This document shows positions 1 to 8,260 of a stretch of 64,000 nt of DNA, piece by piece. The translations under genes were made by a program, and so were the position numbers. The notes below the pieces were generated by a model. That model was not told the origin of the DNA. It searched no databases and saw only the letters and a list, made by a program, of their open reading frames with translations. This DNA is from Pseudomonas sp. ADAK18 (GTDB lineage: Bacteria; Pseudomonadota; Gammaproteobacteria; Pseudomonadales; Pseudomonadaceae): positions 3,451,001 to 3,515,000 of the forward strand of contig NZ_CP052859.1 in assembly GCF_012935695.1 (NCBI RefSeq), written 5' to 3'. How positions within the stretch are numbered: position 1 is the first letter of the stretch; every line of letters begins with the position of its first letter.

Positions 1-666
1 ATTCTCGATGGCGCCTGGCTGACCATAAACCTGGCCTTGACGTCCATGTCCCTGGCAATTGCCCTGGGGCTGATCGGCGCGGCACTCAGGTTGTCACCCC
101 TCAAATGGCTGGCCCTGCTCGGGGAAAGTTACACCACCCTGATTCGCGGCATTCCAGACTTGGTGCTGATCCTGCTGATTTTCTACGGTGGCCAGGATCT
201 GGTGAACCGCATTGCCCTGGCGCTCGGTTACACCCACTACATCGATATCAACCCCTTTATCGCCGGCGTCTGCACCATGGGCTTCATTTTTGGCGCCTAC
301 CTCTCGGAAACTTTTCGTGGCGCCTTCATGGCCATCCCCAAAGGTCAGGCCGAGGCCGGCGTGGCCTATGGCATGAGCGGTGTGCAGGTGTTCTGGCGAA
401 TTCTGGTGCCACAGATGATTCGTTTCGCCATTCCCGGGTTCACCAACAATTGGTTGGTACTGACCAAGTCCACCGCGCTGATCTCGGTGATCGGCTTGCA
501 AGACATGATGTTCAAAGCCAAGAACGCAGCGGATGCCACACACGAGCCCTTTACGTTTTTCCTCGCGGTGGCGGCGCTGTACCTGATGCTCACCAGCCTG
601 TCCTTGCTGGTGCTGCGCTATCTGGAAAAACACTATTCGGTCGGCATCAAAGCCGCCGAATTGTGA
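1..666 (+). CDS. Amino-acid ABC transporter permease (HisQ-like), 5' end cut off
   Basis: Inner-membrane permease of a polar amino-acid importer of the HisQMP/ArtQM/OccQM type. The reading frame is open from base 1 (ILDGAWLTINLAL), so the true start lies left of the window. Several hydrophobic segments are visible, and the permease signature region EAGVAYGMSGVQVFWRILVP, which contacts the ATPase, is complete. The next permease begins 12 bases downstream, as expected for a heterodimeric channel. The substrate-binding protein is not in the window and is probably encoded upstream. The substrate cannot be read from the permease; cationic amino acids (His/Arg/Lys/ornithine) or their derivatives are the family norm. 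Confidence 0.93.
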   Translation: MLDGAWLTINLALTSMSLAIALGLIGAALRLSPLKWLALLGESYTTLIRGIPDLVLILLIFYGGQDLVNRIALALGYTHYIDINPFIAGVCTMGFIFGAYLSETFRGAFMAIPKGQAEAGVAYGMSGVQVFWRILVPQMIRFAIPGFTNNWLVLTKSTALISVIGLQDMMFKAKNAADATHEPFTFFLAVAALYLMLTSLSLLVLRYLEKHYSVGIKAAEL

Positions 667-678
667 GGGGAGCCACCC

Positions 679-1377
679 ATGATTCTCGACTACAACCTGA
701 TCTGGGAAAACCTGCCGCTGTACTTCAATGGCGCCCTGTTGACCCTCAAAGTCCTGCTGATTTCCCTGGCCCTGGGTTTGGTATTGGCCATTCCACTGGC
801 GCTGATGCGAGTGTCGCGATCGCCGTTGATCAACTTCCCGGCCTGGCTCTATACCTACGTGATTCGCGGCACGCCGATGCTGGTGCAATTGTTCCTGATC
901 TATTACGGCCTGGCGCAGTTCGAAGCCGTGCGCCAAAGCGTGCTGTGGCCTTACCTCTCCAGCGCCACCTTTTGCGCCTGCCTGGCCTTTGCGATCAACA
1001 CCAGCGCCTATAGCGCAGAGCTGCTGGCCGGCAGTTTGAAATCCACCCCCCATGGCGAGATCGAAGCCGCCAAGGCCATGGGTATGTCGCGCCTGACCCT
1101 GTATCGCCGCATTCTCCTGCCGTCGGCCTTGCGCCGGGCACTGCCGCAGTACAGCAACGAAGTGCTGATGATGCTGCAAACCACCAGCCTGGCTTCCATC
1201 GTCACGCTCGTCGACATCACCGGGGCCGCGCGTACTGTCAGCTCACGGTTCTACCTACCGTTCGAGGCGTTTATCACCGCCGCGCTCATCTACCTCGTCC
1301 TGACCTTCATGCTCGTGCGCCTGTTCAAGTTGGCCGAGCGCCGTTGGCTGGCGTATCTGGCACCACGCAAGTACTAA
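679..1377 (+). CDS. Amino-acid ABC transporter permease (HisM-like)
   Basis: Second inner-membrane permease of the same importer, 232 residues, the usual HisM length. It starts MILDYNLIWENLPLYFNG after a GAGGGGAGCC ribosome-binding site. The ATPase-coupling loop EIEAAKAMGMSRLTLYRRIL is intact at about residues 127-146. It lies 12 bases after the HisQ-like gene and 9 bases before a deacylase gene, so it is clearly in one operon with both. It should pair with the first permease and the ATPase encoded at 2518-3282. Confidence 0.95.
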   Translation: MILDYNLIWENLPLYFNGALLTLKVLLISLALGLVLAIPLALMRVSRSPLINFPAWLYTYVIRGTPMLVQLFLIYYGLAQFEAVRQSVLWPYLSSATFCACLAFAINTSAYSAELLAGSLKSTPHGEIEAAKAMGMSRLTLYRRILLPSALRRALPQYSNEVLMMLQTTSLASIVTLVDITGAARTVSSRFYLPFEAFITAALIYLVLTFMLVRLFKLAERRWLAYLAPRKY

Positions 1378-1386
1378 GGAGCTGCT

Positions 1387-2499
1387 ATGGAGCATATTCA
1401 ACACCGCTTGCCGTGGAGTGCATCGGGCACCGAACGAACGCTGACACTGTTTCGTTTTGGCAGTGGCGCACGCAAAGCGTACATCCAGGCGTCCTTGCAT
1501 GCCGACGAGTTGCCGGGGATGCGCGTCGCCGTCGAGCTCAAGCGCCGTCTTCTGGAACTGGAAACACAAGGCCGCCTGACCGGGGTGATCGAGTTGGTGC
1601 CCCTGGCCAATCCGATCGGTATCGCCCAGATGTTCCAGGCCACCCATCAGGGGCGCTTTGAGTTCTCCAGCGGCAAGAACTTCAATCGTGACTTTCCGGA
1701 GTTGGTCGATACCGTTGCACCGCTGCTGGAAGGCCAATTGGGAGCCGATGCCGACGCCAACGTGGCACTGATCCGCCGTGCCATGGGCGATGCCCTCGCC
1801 GCCATGCCGGCACCGACCTCGGAACTCGACGGCCTGCGCCGCTTGTTGCTGCAGCATGCCTGCGATGCCGATGTGGTGCTGGACCTGCACTGCGATTTCG
1901 AGTCGGTCATGTTGTTGTATGCAATGCCGCAGCACTGGCCACGCTTGCAGTCACTGGCCGCACGCCTCGGCGCCGAGGTCACGTTATTGGCCGAAGCGGC
2001 AGGCGGCAGTGCTTTCGACGAAGCCTGCGCCATTGCATGGATACGCCTGGCCGAGCTGTTTCCGAAAGCCAATATTCCCCTGGCGTGCGCAGCCACCACC
2101 ATCGAATTGCGTGGCATGGCAGACACCGAGCGCGAGCAGTGCGTCGACAGTGCACAAGCCATTCTCGGGTATCTCGCCGAACAAGGCCTGATCAGCGGCG
2201 ACTGGCCGGCGGCACCTCCAAGCCGTTGCCAGGCCATGCCATTTGCTGGCGCGCAGTACGCCTGTGCGCCCCATCCGGGTGTGGTGAGTTTTCTGCAACC
2301 GCTGGGCGCGCAGGTCAAGGTCGGCGATCCACTATTCGAGGTCATCGACCCGCTGACCGACCGCCATAGCGTGGTGCGCGCCAGCACCGACGGCATTCTC
2401 TATGCCCGCGAACGGCTGCGCTTTGCCCAGCCCGGACTGTGGCTGGCCAAAGTGGCAGGCATCACCCCTATTCGCCAGGGTCGCTTGCTCAGCGACTGA
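1387..2499 (+). CDS. Succinylglutamate desuccinylase/aspartoacylase-family deacylase (M14-like)
   Basis: Predicted cytoplasmic zinc carboxypeptidase-fold enzyme of 370 residues that removes an acyl group from an N-acylated amino acid. The zinc motif HADE (in QASLHADELPG, near residue 38) and the second metal ligand region DLHCDFES (near 160) are visible. The C-terminal part (PHPGVVSFLQPLGAQVKVGD) resembles the beta-barrel tail of the AstE/AspA family. The gene sits between the permeases and the ATPase of an amino-acid importer, 9 bases after the former and 18 before the latter. I infer that the importer brings in an acylated or otherwise conjugated amino acid which this enzyme hydrolyses; the true substrate is unknown. 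Confidence 0.85.
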   Translation: MEHIQHRLPWSASGTERTLTLFRFGSGARKAYIQASLHADELPGMRVAVELKRRLLELETQGRLTGVIELVPLANPIGIAQMFQATHQGRFEFSSGKNFNRDFPELVDTVAPLLEGQLGADADANVALIRRAMGDALAAMPAPTSELDGLRRLLLQHACDADVVLDLHCDFESVMLLYAMPQHWPRLQSLAARLGAEVTLLAEAAGGSAFDEACAIAWIRLAELFPKANIPLACAATTIELRGMADTEREQCVDSAQAILGYLAEQGLISGDWPAAPPSRCQAMPFAGAQYACAPHPGVVSFLQPLGAQVKVGDPLFEVIDPLTDRHSVVRASTDGILYARERLRFAQPGLWLAKVAGITPIRQGRLLSD

Positions 2500-2517
2500 C
2501 TCCAGAGAGTTCAAAGC

Positions 2518-3282
2518 ATGTACAAACTAGAAGTTCAGGATTTGCATAAAAGTTACGGCGCGCACCAGGTGCTCAAGGGCGTGTCCCTGCAAGCACGGGC
2601 CGGCGACGTGATCAGCCTCATCGGTTCCAGCGGCTCAGGCAAAAGTACGTTCCTGCGCTGCATCAACCTGCTGGAGCAACCTAATGCGGGCCATATCGTG
2701 CTCAATGGCGAACCGCTCAAGCTGGTGGCCAACAAGCTTGGCGGGTTGAAAGCGGCCGAACCCACGCAGTTGCAACGTATGCGTTCGCAGCTATCGATGG
2801 TGTTTCAACACTTCAACCTCTGGTCACACATGAGCGCGCTGGAAAACGTCATGGAAGCCCCGGTGCATGTGCTGGGCCTGGGCAAGAAAGAGGCACGGGA
2901 AAAGGCCGAGCACTACCTTGATAAAGTCGGCGTGGCGCACCGCATGAGTGCCTGGCCGGCGCATATGTCCGGTGGCGAGCAGCAGCGCGTGGCCATTGCC
3001 CGCGCACTGGCAATGGAACCGCAAGTGATGCTGTTTGATGAGCCCACCTCGGCGCTCGACCCCGAACTGGTCGGCGAAGTGCTTAAAGTCATGCAGGATC
3101 TGGCGCAGGAAGGCCGCACCATGGTGGTGGTGACTCACGAAATGGGCTTTGCCCGCGAGGTGTCGAACCAACTGGTATTCCTGCACAAGGGCGTTGTTGA
3201 AGAGCGCGGCGACCCGCGTGAGGTGCTGGTCAACCCGCAGTCCGAACGCCTCCAGCAGTTTCTGTCCGGGAGCTTGAAGTAA
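2518..3282 (+). CDS. Amino-acid ABC transporter ATP-binding protein (HisP-like)
   Basis: Cytoplasmic ATPase of 254 residues that powers the importer. Walker A is GSSGSGKST, the signature is MSGGEQQR and Walker B is [12 protein letters not shown]. The insertion with [21 protein letters not shown] is typical of the HisP/OccP subfamily. It starts [14 protein letters not shown] after AGAGAGTTCAAAGC. It is the last gene of the operon before a 120-base gap holding a large inverted repeat. Confidence 0.95.
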   Translation: MYKLEVQDLHKSYGAHQVLKGVSLQARAGDVISLIGSSGSGKSTFLRCINLLEQPNAGHIVLNGEPLKLVANKLGGLKAAEPTQLQRMRSQLSMVFQHFNLWSHMSALENVMEAPVHVLGLGKKEAREKAEHYLDKVGVAHRMSAWPAHMSGGEQQRVAIARALAMEPQVMLFDEPTSALDPELVGEVLKVMQDLAQEGRTMVVVTHEMGFAREVSNQLVFLHKGVVEERGDPREVLVNPQSERLQQFLSGSLK

Positions 3283-3307
3283 GACTGCCCTCCACTGTTC
3301 GGCGCTG

Positions 3308-3354
3308 CCCTGATCAGGTTGGCTTCGGATACACTCCAGCCAACCTTGTCAGGG
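3308..3354. repeat. Two-step inverted repeat between ATPase gene and RpiR gene
   Basis: AGGTTGGCT (3316-3324) and AGCCAACCT (3338-3346) are perfect 9-base arms. An outer pair, CCCTGA (3308-3313) and TCAGGG (3349-3354), extends the symmetry. No T-run follows, so a classical terminator is less likely than an operator for the following RpiR regulator or a rho-dependent hairpin. Confidence 0.6.
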
Positions 3355-3401
3355 TATCAGGCACGACCCTTCTCTCACCCTCAGGAAATGTTGAGCTGGA
3401 T

Positions 3402-4310
3402 ATGCCAACCCCATCGAAAGACACCACGGTCTATGCCGCGCCGGTCATGCGCAAACTGACGGAAATCGTTTCCGAACTGCCGCCGTCACTGCGCAAGGTG
3501 GCGGACTTTATCCTGCGTCACCCGCTCAAAGCCGCAACGCTGACCATCGAAGAGATGGCGCACGAAACATTGACCTCCCCCGCCGCCGTCAACCGTCTGG
3601 CCAAAGCGCTGAACCTCGGCGGTTACAGCGGCATGAAGGTCGAGTTGCTCGCCACGTTGCAGCAGATGGTGTCGCCGGTCGACAAACTGCGCAACGAACT
3701 TGCCCATCGCCCGGGCGGCGCGTTTGGCCTGCACGAGCACCTTCAAAGCGCCAGCAGCAACCTGGCCACGGCGGCGACCAACAACCACGCCGATACCTTT
3801 GAAGCGTTCGTCACCCGCCTGACCACGGCCCGCAAAATCTACATTCTGGGGTTCGGCAACAGTGTTTACTTAGCCGGCCTCGCCGCCTCGACCCTGATGC
3901 CCTTCTGTGCCGAAGCCACGGCCATCAGCATGGAGGGAGGCAACGAAAACGCCGCGTACCGACTGGCCGCGATCACTGATCAGGACGTGTTACTGGCGAT
4001 CTCCCTGCCACGCTACTCCCTCGATACCCTGCAACTGGCCCGCTTCGCCAATGAACGTGGCGCATCGGTGCTGGCAATTACCGACTCCCCCGCCTCGCCG
4101 CTCACCGGCATTGCCGAACACACGCTGTTTGCACCGTGCGATCACCCGGTGCTGACCAGCTCCAACATCGCCGTGCTCGCCTTGATCGAGGGCTTGGTCG
4201 CCGGCGTGATGGCGCGTAATAAAGAGGCGGTTAAGCTGGCCACCGAACTGACTGAAAGCGTGATGTCGTACTTGCACGTTCCTGTTAGTGGTAGGCCGTC
4301 GAAAAAGTGA
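3402..4310 (+). CDS. MurR/RpiR-family transcriptional regulator
   Basis: DNA-binding regulator of 302 residues with the two-domain RpiR plan. An N-terminal helix-turn-helix (about residues 8-85, with LTIEEMAHETLTSPAAVNRL) is followed by a SIS domain (about 125-260, with IYILGFGNSVYLAG and AISLPRYSLDTLQLA). SIS domains usually bind phosphosugars or related ligands. It lies downstream of, and on the same strand as, the importer/deacylase operon and is the obvious candidate to control it, probably through the inverted repeat in front of the gene. The start MPTPSKDTTVYAAP is the first good ATG; the ligand is unknown. Confidence 0.92.
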   Translation: MPTPSKDTTVYAAPVMRKLTEIVSELPPSLRKVADFILRHPLKAATLTIEEMAHETLTSPAAVNRLAKALNLGGYSGMKVELLATLQQMVSPVDKLRNELAHRPGGAFGLHEHLQSASSNLATAATNNHADTFEAFVTRLTTARKIYILGFGNSVYLAGLAASTLMPFCAEATAISMEGGNENAAYRLAAITDQDVLLAISLPRYSLDTLQLARFANERGASVLAITDSPASPLTGIAEHTLFAPCDHPVLTSSNIAVLALIEGLVAGVMARNKEAVKLATELTESVMSYLHVPVSGRPSKK

Positions 4311-4563
4311 TTTCGTTCTGGTTTTTTATCTGATGGGGCGGTGCGGTTTCGATGTGCCGCAGAATCGATCACTGCACCGGCTTTAAAATAATGGTGGTAT
4401 GACCCCTATTTTCTACTGCTGAGAGCGTCTTTGCGGTTGAAGGCGTTGAAAAAAGGCAAGTGACGGCGTTCGGCTCTGCTCTCCTCAGTCCTCTATTAGT
4501 CTTTTTATAAAAACGGCCCTTATCAGTACCTAGGTGTCTTTTGGCCAAACAAGGAAGCATGCA

Positions 4564-4989
4564 ATGAAGTTAATCCTCGCCGTGTTGCTAATGTTCAGCA
4601 GCTACGTTTACGCCAGTTGCGAAAACATCAGCAACGATGACCAACGTAACTACTGCAAGGCCCGAGAAGGACGCGGGGGCTGTCAGAACATCAAGGACGA
4701 CGACACGCGTAACGCCTGCAAGGCCGAAACAGAAGGCACGGGGGATTGCGGCAACATTCGTAACGATGACCAGCGCAACTTTTGCAAAGCCAAGCAAGGC
4801 TCGGGAGGCTGCCAGAACATCAAAGACGACGACATGCGCAATGCCTGCAAAGCCGAGACAGGAGGCACAAGTGATTGTGGCAACATTCACGACGATGACC
4901 TGCGCAACTACTGCAAAGCCAAGCAAGGCTCGGCGGGGTGCGACAACATCAAAGACAATGGCCTGCGCAATCAGTGTAAGGCCTTGTAG
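4564..4989 (+). CDS. Secreted Cys-repeat protein of unknown function
   Basis: 141-residue protein with a signal peptide (MKLILAVLLMFSSYVYA) followed by six copies of a Cys-x11-Cys unit of the form C-x-N-I-x-x-D-D-x-R-N-x-C-K-A. Each unit is about 21 residues long and ends in Lys-Ala plus a Gly-rich linker. Twelve cysteines in regular pairs suggest disulfides within units after export to the periplasm or outside. The start is taken at 4564 because AAGGAAG precedes it and it gives a clean signal peptide; an upstream alternative at 4534 lacks both. No family is recognised. The same Cys-x11-Cys signature occurs twice in the small protein at 25236-25619. Confidence 0.8.
   Translation: MKLILAVLLMFSSYVYASCENISNDDQRNYCKAREGRGGCQNIKDDDTRNACKAETEGTGDCGNIRNDDQRNFCKAKQGSGGCQNIKDDDMRNACKAETGGTSDCGNIHDDDLRNYCKAKQGSAGCDNIKDNGLRNQCKAL
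4681..4938 (+). repeat. Two tandem 129-base coding repeats plus a third partial copy
   Basis: Units start at the TGT/TGC codon of each CQNIKDDD segment (4681 and 4810), exactly 129 bases apart, and a diverged partial third unit starts at 4939. Each 43-residue unit holds two Cys-x11-Cys motifs (a CQNIKDDD type, then a CGNI type). The six-motif protein therefore grew by duplication of a two-motif block. Confidence 0.85.
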
Positions 4990-4998
4990 CACCGCCCA

Positions 4999-5700
4999 TC
5001 ATTCACAAGCCAACAACTCGCTAATCCACCGCGCCTGCCGAGCAATCTCCTGCACCTTCTCCTCCGGTACCTCCTGCCGCGCTCGGGCTAGCTGGCTCAG
5101 CGTCTGTTGCTTGTGCCGCAAAATGCGCCGCCACTTACCCAGAAACGCCGGACTGCGCGCCTGCATCTGCAGCGGGCCGAAGTACAACTCTTCGTCGGTG
5201 TAGATCACCGGCCCGTCGCGTTCGGCGACGATGATTTCGTAGTCAAAGCGGTTTTCCCGCAGCAGTTCCTCGCAGAGGATGCGGTAGTCATTTTCCATCA
5301 GCCATTGGCGCAGGGGCTGCTCGCCGCCGTTGGGTTGCAGGATCAGGCGTTCCTGGCCGCTCAGGTGTGCCTTGCCGCTGTCGAGGATGTCGCGGATGGT
5401 TTCGCCGCCCATGCCGCAGATGCTGATCGCGGTGATTCGGTCTTGCGGCTCGATCGCTGCCAGGCCATTGCCCAGGCGCACGGTGATCTGCGAGTCCAGG
5501 CCGTTCTCGCGCACGGTGCGTTCGGCCGAGCGGAACGGCGTCAGTGCCACCTCGCCGGCCACCGCCGCCGCGATGGCGCCACGGCGCATCAACGCCACCG
5601 GCAGGTAGCCGTGATCGGAGCCGATATCGGCCAAGTGCGCACCGGCAGGCACATGGGCTGCCACGCGCTCGAGGCGCATGGACAATGTCTGTTCGTTCAA
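4999..5700 (-). CDS. trmK: tRNA (adenine-N1)-methyltransferase TrmK-like
   Basis: S-adenosylmethionine-dependent methyltransferase of 233 residues, family of B. subtilis TrmK, which makes m1A22 in tRNA. The AdoMet-binding motif HLADIGSDHGYLPVALM is near the N terminus, and the conserved ISICGMGGETIRDIL and LILQPNGGEQPLRQWL follow. I place the start at the TTG at 5700 (LNEQTLSMRLERVA) because AAAAGGA lies at proper spacing before it and homologs begin there; an upstream in-frame ATG at 5742 would add 14 poorly fitting residues. It converges with the Cys-repeat gene, 9 bases apart. Confidence 0.85.
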   Translation of the reverse strand: MNEQTLSMRLERVAAHVPAGAHLADIGSDHGYLPVALMRRGAIAAAVAGEVALTPFRSAERTVRENGLDSQITVRLGNGLAAIEPQDRITAISICGMGGETIRDILDSGKAHLSGQERLILQPNGGEQPLRQWLMENDYRILCEELLRENRFDYEIIVAERDGPVIYTDEELYFGPLQMQARSPAFLGKWRRILRHKQQTLSQLARARQEVPEEKVQEIARQARWISELLACE

Positions 5701-5859
5701 CTGCTGTTCCTTTTCACCACGAATGTCCGGCACCGTTGGCACGGGTGCGGGCGGCCATGATGCTTGGTGAGGGAAGCAGGGTAAAGGACCGACGCGGGTT
5801 GGGTGATGGATTTCACTGTTCCACTCCTAGCGGCTGGCGATGCCCTAGCGTCTGCTCCA

Positions 5860-5877
5860 GCCTGAATCGATTCAGGC
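5860..5877. promoter_or_regulatory. Perfect 18-base palindrome in the trmK/bestrophin gap
   Basis: GCCTGAATCGATTCAGGC reads identically on both strands. It lies in the 274-base gap between the divergent trmK-like and bestrophin genes, about 98 bases before the latter. Its size and perfection suit a dimeric regulator site; no regulator can be named. Confidence 0.5.
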
Positions 5878-5974
5878 CTCAGAATCATTGATCACACCCC
5901 GCGCCGAACCTTTCCCCACCAAACACCGTCGGAGCTAAGGCATTCATGCTCACCGCTCGCCGCGAGGTTTCCGT

Positions 5975-6886
5975 TTGAAAGCTGCCATCGTCAAAAAATA
6001 CCGCCTGATCATCAAGACCATGGGCTATGTCGGTTGGGCGCTGTTCTGGCTGCTGCTCTGGGATATTGCGGTCACCGTGGACTTCATGCTGTTCCTCAAT
6101 GCCAAGATCAATCTGCCGCTGATGCCCCTGACGTTGTTGGGTTCAGCGTTGGTGGTGCTGATCAGTTTTCGCAACAGCAGTGCCTACAACCGCTGGTGGG
6201 AAGCACGGACCTTGTGGGGTGCAATGGTCAATAACTCCCGCAGCTTTGCCCGCCAGGTGCTGACGTTGTTGGATGACCCCGGCAGCGAGGTCAATCCGAT
6301 CAAGTCGACCCTGCTGCGCCGCCATGTGGCGTATGTGAATTGCCTGGCGGCGCACCTCAGGGGCCAGCCTTGCCCGGAGGAAGTACGGGCGTTTATTCCC
6401 GCTGATGAGTTCGCGCGCAGCAGCACCACCAATAACTTTGCCAACGACATCCTTACCGGTTCTGCGGCGTTGCTGGCTCGGGAATACAAAGCCGGGCGCC
6501 TGGACAGCATTCGCCTGGCGCGATTGGAGTCGACCCTGGTGGACCTGTCCAACAGCCAGGGCGGTATGGAGCGAATCGCCAACACACCGCTGCCCTATCC
6601 CTATGTGTATTTCCCCCGGCTGTTTATTTCATTGTTCTGCCTGATCGTGCCGGTGGGGCTGGTGGAATCCCTGGGCTGGTTCACCCCACTGGCTTCAACA
6701 GTGGTGGGCTTTATGCTGCTGGCCATCGAGCGTATCGGCACTGACCTGCAAAGCCCGTTTCGCAACAGCGAACACCAGATCCAGATGGAAACCATCTGCG
6801 AAACCATCGAGAAAAACCTGCAGTCAATGCAGCGTGATTCCTTGGGTGACATGCGGACGCTTGAGGATAAGCGGCTTCGGCCGTGA
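5975..6886 (+). CDS. Bestrophin-family membrane protein (YneE-like)
   Basis: 303-residue inner-membrane protein of the bestrophin/UPF0187 family, whose studied members are anion or cation channels. The family core FRNSSAYNRWWEARTLWGAMVNNSR lies near residues 68-92, and paired hydrophobic segments occur at about 13-65 and 205-250. The start is a TTG (KAAIVKKYRLIIKTMGYVG follows). An ATG at codon 17 (MGYVGWALFW) is the alternative but would remove the basic N-terminal stretch. Confidence 0.85.
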   Translation: MKAAIVKKYRLIIKTMGYVGWALFWLLLWDIAVTVDFMLFLNAKINLPLMPLTLLGSALVVLISFRNSSAYNRWWEARTLWGAMVNNSRSFARQVLTLLDDPGSEVNPIKSTLLRRHVAYVNCLAAHLRGQPCPEEVRAFIPADEFARSSTTNNFANDILTGSAALLAREYKAGRLDSIRLARLESTLVDLSNSQGGMERIANTPLPYPYVYFPRLFISLFCLIVPVGLVESLGWFTPLASTVVGFMLLAIERIGTDLQSPFRNSEHQIQMETICETIEKNLQSMQRDSLGDMRTLEDKRLRP

Positions 6887-6897
6887 GCGGTTGCCAC

Positions 6898-8121
6898 TCA
6901 GTGTGCCGCGACCGCCGCCTTGCCGTGCGCTCGTCGGCCAGGCTTGAAGCCATGGGAGCGAGCCGCCCAGGCAATCGCAAAACCCACCGCCAGCAACACC
7001 AACATCGCCCACGGAAACGAGGCCACGCCCCAGGTGTCCAGCAGGACGCCGCCAACCACGCCGCTGCCGGCAATGGCGCTGTTCCAGGCCACCACATTCA
7101 GCGATAGCGCCACATCCGCCCCATCACCCGCGGCATCCGCCAGGGCGGTTTGCAGCAAGGTCGCGGCGCCGCCAAAACTCAGGCCCCAGATCGCTACACC
7201 GATATAGATCGCCCCCGGCATTTTGGCCAGGAAACCAAATGCCAGGCACGTTGCGGCAAAGGTCGCGAGGCTGACCAGCACCGTCCTGCGCAATAGCGGT
7301 TCGACCAACTTGGCGGTGATCCAGATGCCGGCCAATGCAGCGACGCCGAAGACCAGCAGCACCAGGTCCACACGCTCCAGCAGCCCGGCGGGCGCCACGA
7401 ACGGTGCGATGTAGGTGTAGAGAATGTTGTGGGCCAACATCCAGGCAATCACCACGGCCAATACCGGCCGTACACCGGGCGTGGTCAGCACCTTGCGTAG
7501 CGGCAGGCGCTGGTGGGCCGCTTGCCCGGGATAGTCCGGCACCTTCACCAGCACCCAGACAATTAATATCAGGGTCATGGCCGACATGATGCCGAACGCG
7601 GTGCGCCAGCCCACCACGCTGCCCAGCCAGGTGCCGAGCGGCACGCCGAGTGACAGCGCAATCGGTGTGCCAACCATGGCCAGCGCCAGCGCCCTGCCCT
7701 GTTGATCAGGCGCCACCATGCGCCGGGCGTAACCGGCCAGCAGGCTCCAGGCCAGGCCCGCGGCCATTCCCGCGAAGAAGCGTGCCACCAGCGTTATCCC
7801 ATAGTGGGACGACAGCGCGGTGATCGAGTTGAACAGCAAAAACCCGACGATGGTCAGCAACAACACATTGCGCCGACGCCAACCGCGGGTGGCGATGGTC
7901 AGCGGGATCACCGCCAACACGGAACCCAGGGCATAGGCCGTAACCATTTGGCCGGCCAGGGATTGGGAAATGGCCAGGCCATCGCTGATTTGCGGCAGCA
8001 AGCCTGCCGGCAAGGTTTCGGTCACGATGCAGATGAAGCCTGTCATCGCCAGGGCCAATAAGGCGCCGATGGGCAGGCGCTCAGGTACAGCGTCGGCTGA
8101 TAGAGAGATGGAAGGGGTCAC
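6898..8121 (-). CDS. MFS efflux transporter (DHA1 family)
   Basis: 407-residue inner-membrane drug/metabolite exporter with twelve hydrophobic segments. It opens with the DHA1-type segment TGFICIVTETLPAGLLPQIS, then GQMVTAYALGSVLAVIPLT, and motif C-like GTPIALSLGVPLGTWLG in the fifth helix. It is divergent from a TetR regulator gene 139 bases away, and the gap holds a large inverted repeat. The usual reading is a TetR-repressed efflux pump. Relatives include arabinose and purine exporters, so the substrate is open. Confidence 0.88.
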   Translation of the reverse strand: MTPSISLSADAVPERLPIGALLALAMTGFICIVTETLPAGLLPQISDGLAISQSLAGQMVTAYALGSVLAVIPLTIATRGWRRRNVLLLTIVGFLLFNSITALSSHYGITLVARFFAGMAAGLAWSLLAGYARRMVAPDQQGRALALAMVGTPIALSLGVPLGTWLGSVVGWRTAFGIMSAMTLILIVWVLVKVPDYPGQAAHQRLPLRKVLTTPGVRPVLAVVIAWMLAHNILYTYIAPFVAPAGLLERVDLVLLVFGVAALAGIWITAKLVEPLLRRTVLVSLATFAATCLAFGFLAKMPGAIYIGVAIWGLSFGGAATLLQTALADAAGDGADVALSLNVVAWNSAIAGSGVVGGVLLDTWGVASFPWAMLVLLAVGFAIAWAARSHGFKPGRRAHGKAAVAAH

Positions 8122-8160
8122 AGGGAGAGGCTCCTAGGCTGAGAAAGGCTCGGACGAGCC

Positions 8161-8239
8161 ACTTAAATACTGATCGGTATAAATGTTGTCGCGACAGGCC
8201 CACGTTGTCAACGATTTATGTATCGACTAGTATTTAAGT
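8161..8239. promoter_or_regulatory. Paired TetR-type operators between MFS pump and tetR gene
   Basis: The segment 8161-8184 (starting ACTTAAATAC) recurs as an imperfect reverse complement at 8214-8239 (ending TATTTAAGT). Inside the first arm ATACTGATCGGTAT is itself a near-palindrome. Two such sites flanking a divergent promoter are typical for TetR autoregulation plus control of the pump. Confidence 0.65.
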
Positions 8240-8260
8240 CATCACTCAGAGGATTTCGTC

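Noticed and set aside
94..1179. 361-codon minus-strand frame over the two permease genes
   Set aside because: Antisense shadow of real membrane protein genes; His/Gln/Gly-rich without any domain.
4681..4989. CRISPR-like regular repeats
   Set aside because: Period 129 bases, contiguous and coding in frame; there are no spacers and no cas genes.
4588..4992. Long open frame antisense to the Cys-repeat gene, with regular Val/Ala repeats
   Set aside because: It is the mirror of the tandem repeat. It has no signal peptide or ribosome site, while the sense frame has both.
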